DNA from: Rhodothermales bacterium
GTDB taxonomy: Bacteria; Bacteroidota; Rhodothermia; Rhodothermales; VXPQ01
Direction of reading: 5' to 3'
Assembly: GCA_028283985.1 (NCBI GenBank)
Contig: JANQSQ010000020.1
Location: forward strand, 1-9,392
Length of the DNA stretch: 9,392 nucleotides
This document shows, piece by piece, positions 5,874 to 9,392 of the stretch (the stretch's first letter is position 1; the number at the start of each line of letters is the position of its first letter). Under the pieces are notes generated by a model. It did not search any database. It was not told where the DNA came from and saw only the letters and a program-made list of their open reading frames with translations. A program made the translations under genes and the position numbers.

Positions 5874-7280
5874 ATGTTGCGTATGTTCCGGCTTGGCGTT
5901 CTGCCTCGGTGCTTTCCCATTGTTTCCGCCCTGTTGCTCGGCGCCTTGCTGCTTTCGAGTTGCGATTCCGGAGCGGATTTCTCCTCTCTCGACGATCTGT
6001 CTCCCGATGGGGATATCGTAGCCAGAATCCAGGTCTGGTACGAACAGCAAACGCAGTTTGCGGTTTCGGAGAATTTGTCGAAGATTTCCGACGACGACGA
6101 TTCGCTTGCGATCGCCAAGTTCGTGGAGAAATTTCCGCCTGACTGGAAGAAGGCGGTTATGCTGTCTCGCAAGGATGGAGGTCGTTCGATGGTAGCCACG
6201 CTTGGACAGTATACCGACGAGAAATACGATACGACCTTTCATCACGTTCGCATTATCCTTGCCGATCTGGATCCTTCGGATAAGATCAGCTCCGGCAACA
6301 TCGTCGTTTTTTCAAGCCGCGACGAATTGCACAGGGACAGGTTCGATACGTACGCCAAGCAGTATCTCGAGAAGGATTTCGAGAACGTCGAAATGATCGT
6401 ATCCCGGTATACCGTTCGATTCGAAGCGGTCGATGCTTTCCTGTATCGTTCCGGTCAGATTCCGCTTGAATTTTCAATGGGGTTGACTAAAAAGGAAATT
6501 TCTTCTTCCGGTAAACTGAGTAGTCAACTTGATAAACTTGGCGCAAGTTTTTCCATAACGGAAAGCAGTACTATTTGCTATCAGTATTGCAGTATTGTAT
6601 ATGGTACTCAGTGTGGGTACTCAGGCGGTGTTCTCTTAGGCTGTAAACCACTTGCTGAGACATTTTGCTCAACGCATTGTTTTGATAGCGGAGGAGGTGG
6701 TGGTTCCGGCGGTGGGGGCGGCGGTAGTAGTGGTAGTGGTAGTGGTAGTGGCGATGGTGACGGGGATGATGATGACGAAGAAGAAGATTGTTCTTGTAGT
6801 AATTCTCTTGCTTGTGATCTCGCAGATGAATATACGTCAAGTGATCAAGGTTCATGGCCTTGCTCCAAATTCGATGATATTGCGCCTGAATGGCGACGTG
6901 GTGCGCGGGGTTATGAAAGTAAGCATCAAGGGTTAGGTTATATCTCTTCTAATTTGGTAAGTAATGTTAGTGGAATGGGATATGAATTTAAAATGTCTTT
7001 TTATATTAGTTTGGCCTATCGCTGCCCTGCCGGCAATACAGCCTTGTACCAGTCACTGGGTATACCTGAAAGGACGAGGTCGCAGCATAAATACGGCACC
7101 GCCGCCGATTTAACGCCTCCTGCGTCTGAAAGCAGTCGGTGGACAGAGGATTTTAAACGTGAAATTGCCATGGACGCTATCAATAACAGGGGCGCCGGCT
7201 ACTCCGATTATCAATATGAGAGCGAGAATCACGTACATGTCGATTGGGGTCCTCGACGAACATCCCCATGGCAAAAGTAA
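5874..7280 (+). CDS. Lipoprotein with Cys-rich segment, Gly/Ser-Asp linker and C-terminal M15-type zinc peptidase domain
   Basis: A 468-residue protein. The N-terminus ends in a lipobox, LLLSSC, with lipidated C30, so it is membrane anchored. Residues about 31-230 form an unrecognised alpha/beta domain. Residues 235-269 carry six cysteines. Residues 273-304 are a Gly/Ser-rich linker ending in an Asp/Glu run. Residues 306-330 hold four more cysteines. The C-terminal part (about 350-468) resembles Hedgehog/DD-peptidase M15 enzymes: YRCPAGN, then SQHKYGTAADL with H405 and D412 seven apart, then HVHVDWG with H453/H455. These are the expected zinc ligands and catalytic region of enzymes that cut peptidoglycan cross-link or stem peptides. 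GC falls sharply in the middle (about 6480-7020) and recovers in the peptidase core. A start at 5883 is also possible. The next gene, 44 bases on, is probably co-transcribed. Confidence 0.8.
   Translation: MLRMFRLGVLPRCFPIVSALLLGALLLSSCDSGADFSSLDDLSPDGDIVARIQVWYEQQTQFAVSENLSKISDDDDSLAIAKFVEKFPPDWKKAVMLSRKDGGRSMVATLGQYTDEKYDTTFHHVRIILADLDPSDKISSGNIVVFSSRDELHRDRFDTYAKQYLEKDFENVEMIVSRYTVRFEAVDAFLYRSGQIPLEFSMGLTKKEISSSGKLSSQLDKLGASFSITESSTICYQYCSIVYGTQCGYSGGVLLGCKPLAETFCSTHCFDSGGGGGSGGGGGGSSGSGSGSGDGDGDDDDEEEDCSCSNSLACDLADEYTSSDQGSWPCSKFDDIAPEWRRGARGYESKHQGLGYISSNLVSNVSGMGYEFKMSFYISLAYRCPAGNTALYQSLGIPERTRSQHKYGTAADLTPPASESSRWTEDFKREIAMDAINNRGAGYSDYQYESENHVHVDWGPRRTSPWQK
6690..6788 (+). repeat. 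Low-complexity Gly/Ser then Asp/Glu coding repeat
   Basis: This in-frame simple-sequence tract encodes a poly-Gly/Ser linker (residues 273-293) followed by an acidic Gly/Asp/Glu run (294-305). It includes repeated GGTAGT-type units around 6722-6750 and GAT/GAC/GAA runs after it. It separates the N-terminal half from the peptidase domain. Such tracts change length by slippage; units of three or six bases would preserve the frame. Confidence 0.75.
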
Positions 7281-7324
7281 TATTTACTCCTTTTCCGCTT
7301 CCTCCAACCTAATTCCCGATAACC

Positions 7325-8143
7325 ATGAACCGCTTTCGTCTCGCACTCGTTTTATCCTCTGCACTTCTTTTCTGGGTTTCGTCTTCCTATGCGCAGAACG
7401 TTGATTTCTCCGTATCGTCTCAGTCGGCGATCGCGGCGCGCCTGGAAAGTCCCAATCCTCGGGAAGCGGAAGACGCCCTGTTCGATCTTCTGGAAGGAGT
7501 TGGAGACAGGGATTTGAAGGACGTCGTTTCGCCTCAAGTCAAATCCGCACTCAGGACCGCGCTGCGCAATCAGATAGATCGACCGGCGCGAATCAAAGCG
7601 GGCGAAACGTTCGAATCTCCTTCCGAAGAATATACCCGCTTTCTCGCGGAAACGATTATTGCCCTGCAGGATCGCGAGGCCATACCTTTGCTCATAGAAA
7701 TCGCTCCCTTCGGCAATATGATTAAAGGCGGTCTGCTGGATTCCGGGCCTTCGCTTTTGCCTTTTCTCGTGGAATATTCGAAGAATCCGAATCTGAACGA
7801 CCGGCAAATCACGGGAGCGCTCGACATGTTTCGCGCCGCGCTTGGAGAATGGGGAGAATTCGATCCCGAAACCCGTGCGCATGTTAAGAATCTAGTGATA
7901 CGCGAACTTTCTGTTCCTGATGATTATACTTATTCTGTCGATGATCCTCTTGGCGCGTGGCCTGCCGCCATGTACCTTGCACGAGCTCTGGGCGATGAAG
8001 ACCTGAGGCAAATGGTCATAAACCTTATTCCCATTGACGAGCGTCTTGCTTCTCGACCTGGTGGTTATTATCGCCCTCGGATACCGCGTCTTCTTGAGAA
8101 CTGGTATATTCCTCATCAGGAACCCATCTACCTCGACGACTGA
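7325..8143 (+). CDS. Exported helical-repeat (HEAT-like) protein, unknown function
   Basis: A 272-residue protein with a clear Sec signal peptide: MNRFR, a hydrophobic core, then SSSYA-QN with cleavage after A23. The mature part is mostly predicted helices with HEAT-like spacing, such as NPREAEDALFDLLEGVGDRD (44-63), EEYTRFLAETIIALQDREAI (101-120), PLLIEIAPFG (121-130), SLLPFLVEYSKNPNLNDRQ (143-161), ITGALDMFRAALGEWG (162-177) and GAWPAAMYLARALGDEDLRQ (210-229). I do not recognise a catalytic motif. The C-terminus is rich in Pro, Tyr and Arg. It sits 44 bases after the M15 lipoprotein gene on the same strand with no terminator between, so it is likely a periplasmic partner, scaffold or inhibitor of that peptidase. 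That is inference from position; a free-standing helical-repeat protein is equally possible. Confidence 0.72.
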   Translation: MNRFRLALVLSSALLFWVSSSYAQNVDFSVSSQSAIAARLESPNPREAEDALFDLLEGVGDRDLKDVVSPQVKSALRTALRNQIDRPARIKAGETFESPSEEYTRFLAETIIALQDREAIPLLIEIAPFGNMIKGGLLDSGPSLLPFLVEYSKNPNLNDRQITGALDMFRAALGEWGEFDPETRAHVKNLVIRELSVPDDYTYSVDDPLGAWPAAMYLARALGDEDLRQMVINLIPIDERLASRPGGYYRPRIPRLLENWYIPHQEPIYLDD

Positions 8144-8192
8144 CCCCCGCGGTGGGGAATCCACCCCATAACCCCCCCGTCTGCACCGCCTC

Positions 8193-8218
8193 CTTCCGGA
8201 ACGTTTTGCGTCCGGAAG
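8193..8218 (+). terminator. Perfect 8-bp hairpin downstream of the lipoprotein/helical-repeat unit
   Basis: CTTCCGGA (8193-8200) pairs perfectly with TCCGGAAG (8211-8218) around a 10-base loop, 50 bases after the helical-repeat stop. A second near-perfect palindrome, GGGCGCGGCGCCC, follows at 8221-8233. Position and stability suit transcript termination, but there is no U-run after either stem. Confidence 0.4.
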
Positions 8219-8268
8219 TGGGGCGCGGCGCCCATTTCGATTGATTTCCTGGACATTCCGGACCTGGC

Positions 8269-8478
8269 TCAACCATCAAACTCCAGCACGCCGTACTCCC
8301 AAAGCACATGAATGGCATTGTTCACGGTGACACACCCAAGCTGATTCCACGCTGGACGGTCTTTTAGGATCCGACACCTGACCTTGAATGTCCGCAGACA
8401 GGCTTTCAATATCCCTTACCCCTCCCGCCTTTCCTCAAGCAGTTTCCGGGCCAGTTCGGGCTTGGCCGTACCTCCGGT
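8269..8478 (-). pseudogene. Possible remnants of two minus-strand coding sequences
   Basis: On the minus strand, a frame entering from 8478 reads STGGTAKPELARKLLEERRE-G and stops at 8416-8418. A second frame starts with TTG at 8409 and runs 46 residues to a stop at 8269-8271, including KDRPAWNQLGCVTVNNAI and VLWEYGVLEFDG. Both have plausible protein composition (an amphipathic helix in the first), are nearly adjacent as in an operon, and the first is cut off exactly where the VOC-derived 85-base block begins. I do not recognise either family. They could be chance open frames. Confidence 0.2.
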
Positions 8479-8479
8479 G

Positions 8480-8564
8480 CTACATTCTGGTCGAGGATCT
8501 CGAAGCAAGCATGGCCGTGTGCCGCGAACGGGGCGGCTCCGTAATCGCAGGACCCGTATCCATG
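8480..8564 (+). pseudogene. 85-base duplicated internal fragment of the VOC gene
   Basis: This block matches 5547-5631 inside the VOC gene at 82 of 85 bases, at a constant offset of 2933. The three differences (8494, 8528 and 8543) are all G in the VOC gene and A here. Two are synonymous and one changes Gly82 to Glu. Identity ends abruptly on both sides. The fragment encodes residues 78-105 (YILVEDLEASM and following) without the start or end of the domain, so it is a non-functional gene piece. Its right edge abuts the first recognisable transposase sequence. Confidence 0.9.
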
Positions 8565-8613
8565 TTCTACTGCATACTACCGCCCCCGGGAAGAGAGCGA
8601 GGAGAACCTTGCC

Positions 8614-9330
8614 GTGATGAAAAAGATCGACAAGCTCTACATGGAGCGTCCCACGAGCGGATCGCGCCCGATAAAGAGCAGGCTCCGGATGCAAGGCGTT
8701 CGCATCGCCCGAAGCCGCGTCGTTCGCCTTATGCGCCTTATGGGCTTAAGGTCGATCTACCCGAAGCGCCGCACGTCGTCTCCGGAAGCAGGACACAAGA
8801 TTTACCCCTACCTGCTGAGAGGCACGGAGGTGACAAAGCCCCGCCAAGTCTACGCGGCGGACATTACGTACATCCCCATGGCGAAGGGCTTTCTATACCT
8901 CGCAGCCGTAATCGACTGGCGCAGCCGCAAGGTACTCGCCCACCGGCTCTCGAACACGCTGGACGCATCCTTCTGCGTAGAAGCGGCGGAGGAAGCTATT
9001 GTCCGATACGGAGCGCCGGATGTCTTCAACACCGACCAGGGAGCGCAGTTTACCTCCGAGGCGTTCACTTCGGCGCTGAAGGCGCACGGCGCGCGCATCT
9101 CCATGGACGGCAAGGGCCGCTGGCTCGACAACGTGTACGTGGAGCGTCTGTGGCGCAGCCTCAAGCAGGAAGAAGTCTACCGGCGCGCCTACGAGAGCGT
9201 AAGCGAGGCCAGAAAGGGCATCGCCGACTACCTGCGCTACTTCAACGAAGAACGTCCTCACCAGGGGCTTGACAACCGAACGCCCGACGACGTATTCTAC
9301 GAACGAAAACCGCTGCCCATAGCAGCATAA
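8614..9330 (+). CDS. IS3-family transposase OrfB, 5'-truncated
   Basis: DDE-type integrase-core transposase, 238 residues from a GTG at 8614 (or 237 from the ATG at 8617). The catalytic triad is intact: D83 in YAADITYIP, D141 in FNTDQGAQFTS and E177 in NVYVERLWRSLK. There are 35 residues between the second Asp and the Glu, as in IS3 elements. SISMDGKGRW-like ISMDGKGRW and NEERPHQGLDNRTP near the C-terminus are also typical. In-frame similarity extends upstream to 8566, then a TAA at 8542-8544 closes the frame inside the VOC-derived block. The usual N-terminal part of OrfB and the whole of OrfA are missing, so the normal OrfAB frameshift fusion cannot be made. It is probably a remnant, with at most a core-domain product. 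Confidence 0.88.
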   Translation: MMKKIDKLYMERPTSGSRPIKSRLRMQGVRIARSRVVRLMRLMGLRSIYPKRRTSSPEAGHKIYPYLLRGTEVTKPRQVYAADITYIPMAKGFLYLAAVIDWRSRKVLAHRLSNTLDASFCVEAAEEAIVRYGAPDVFNTDQGAQFTSEAFTSALKAHGARISMDGKGRWLDNVYVERLWRSLKQEEVYRRAYESVSEARKGIADYLRYFNEERPHQGLDNRTPDDVFYERKPLPIAA

Positions 9331-9365
9331 CCCGACGTGACACTACACTTAAAACCGCGAAAAAA

Positions 9366-9392
9366 ACTGTCCAGTTTTATCGGACCACTTCT
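9366..9392 (+). repeat. Probable right inverted repeat of the IS3 element (partial)
   Basis: After the transposase stop come about 35 bases of spacer, then ACTGTCCAGTTTTATCGGAC and CACTTCT at the window edge, which resembles an IS3-family terminal repeat read from inside outward. The terminal CA dinucleotide expected for the family is not reached, so the last bases may lie outside the window. No left partner is visible. Confidence 0.5.

Larger units (their letters stand above)
8144..8479. other. Spacer with hairpins and possible decayed coding remnants
   Basis: No intact gene is supported in these 336 bases between the helical-repeat gene and the VOC-fragment copy. The left part is C-rich with strong hairpins (8193-8233). 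The right part contains minus-strand open stretches that look protein-like but are short and truncated (listed separately). The left end of the downstream IS was not found here. Confidence 0.5.
8565..9392 (+). mobile_element. Left-truncated IS3-family insertion sequence
   Basis: An IS3-family element represented by orfB and its right end. The upstream orfA with its helix-turn-helix, the frameshift window and the left inverted repeat are absent, replaced by the VOC-gene fragment. Recognisable OrfB protein similarity begins at STAYYRPREESEENL, translated from 8566. The right end lies at or just beyond the window edge: the stretch from about 9366 to 9392 (ACTGTCCAGTTTTATCGGAC and following) looks like an IS3-type right inverted repeat. 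No matching inverted copy was found upstream, so the element is probably immobile by itself. Confidence 0.8.

Noticed and set aside
6690..6788. Tandem repeat tract as a CRISPR or minisatellite
   Set aside because: It lies inside a continuous coding frame and encodes a Gly/Ser-Asp linker; the units are short and irregular with no spacers.
8151..8168. TGGGG/CCCCA short inverted repeat after the helical-repeat gene
   Set aside because: A five-base stem in a C-rich tract without a T-run; not distinguishable from chance.
8350..8378. CTGGACGGTCTTTTAGGATC and following bases, loosely similar to the IS right end
   Set aside because: Similarity to the sequence at 9366-9392 needs gaps and is in the same orientation, so it is not a left inverted repeat of this element. 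It also falls inside the possible minus-strand remnant.
8388..9272. A 294-codon plus-strand frame covering the VOC fragment and running through the transposase
   Set aside because: It encodes the VOC piece only at 8480-8564. Beyond that it is the out-of-phase shadow of OrfB with Arg/Pro-rich nonsense composition.

Overview
The window is a GC-rich bacterial chromosome segment with an accessory right half. Genes mostly lack clear Shine-Dalgarno sequences. PurC is of the long type with an early GKVRDVY motif. Outer-envelope lipoproteins and a LacI/MalK-type pair are also present. Together these suggest Bacteroidota or Rhodothermota (Rhodothermales/Balneolales-like), but this is inference from gene style and not a firm placement.

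Left half (1-5718), ordinary chromosome. Bases 1-160 hold no gene. On the minus strand lie purC (SAICAR synthase) and, 42 bases upstream of it, a LacI-family repressor gene. Diverging from the repressor on the plus strand is an orphan MalK/UgpC-type sugar ABC transporter ATPase with no permease or binding protein nearby. Next comes a compact plus-strand operon of three genes with overlapping ends. They encode an exported DinB-fold protein, a Tat-exported glycosylasparaginase-like Ntn hydrolase, and a small VOC (glyoxalase-fold) protein.

Right half (5719-9392), accessory. A near-consensus promoter at 5804-5832 precedes a two-gene unit. The first gene encodes a lipoprotein with a cysteine-rich segment, a Gly/Ser linker followed by an acidic run, and a C-terminal zinc M15-type peptidase domain. 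The second, 44 bases downstream, encodes an exported helical-repeat protein. A hairpin-rich spacer follows. The last part is a mosaic: possible decayed minus-strand coding remnants, then an 85-base near-identical copy of the middle of the VOC gene (82/85), then a 5'-truncated IS3-family transposase orfB running toward a probable right inverted repeat at the window edge. The two VOC copies are direct repeats that bracket the lipoprotein/helical-repeat unit.

The best candidate for an undescribed system is the M15-peptidase lipoprotein plus its exported helical-repeat partner. The lipoprotein gene has an AT-rich central patch unlike its flanks, and the unit sits between direct repeats beside an IS remnant. 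No CRISPR array, tRNA or rRNA was seen.
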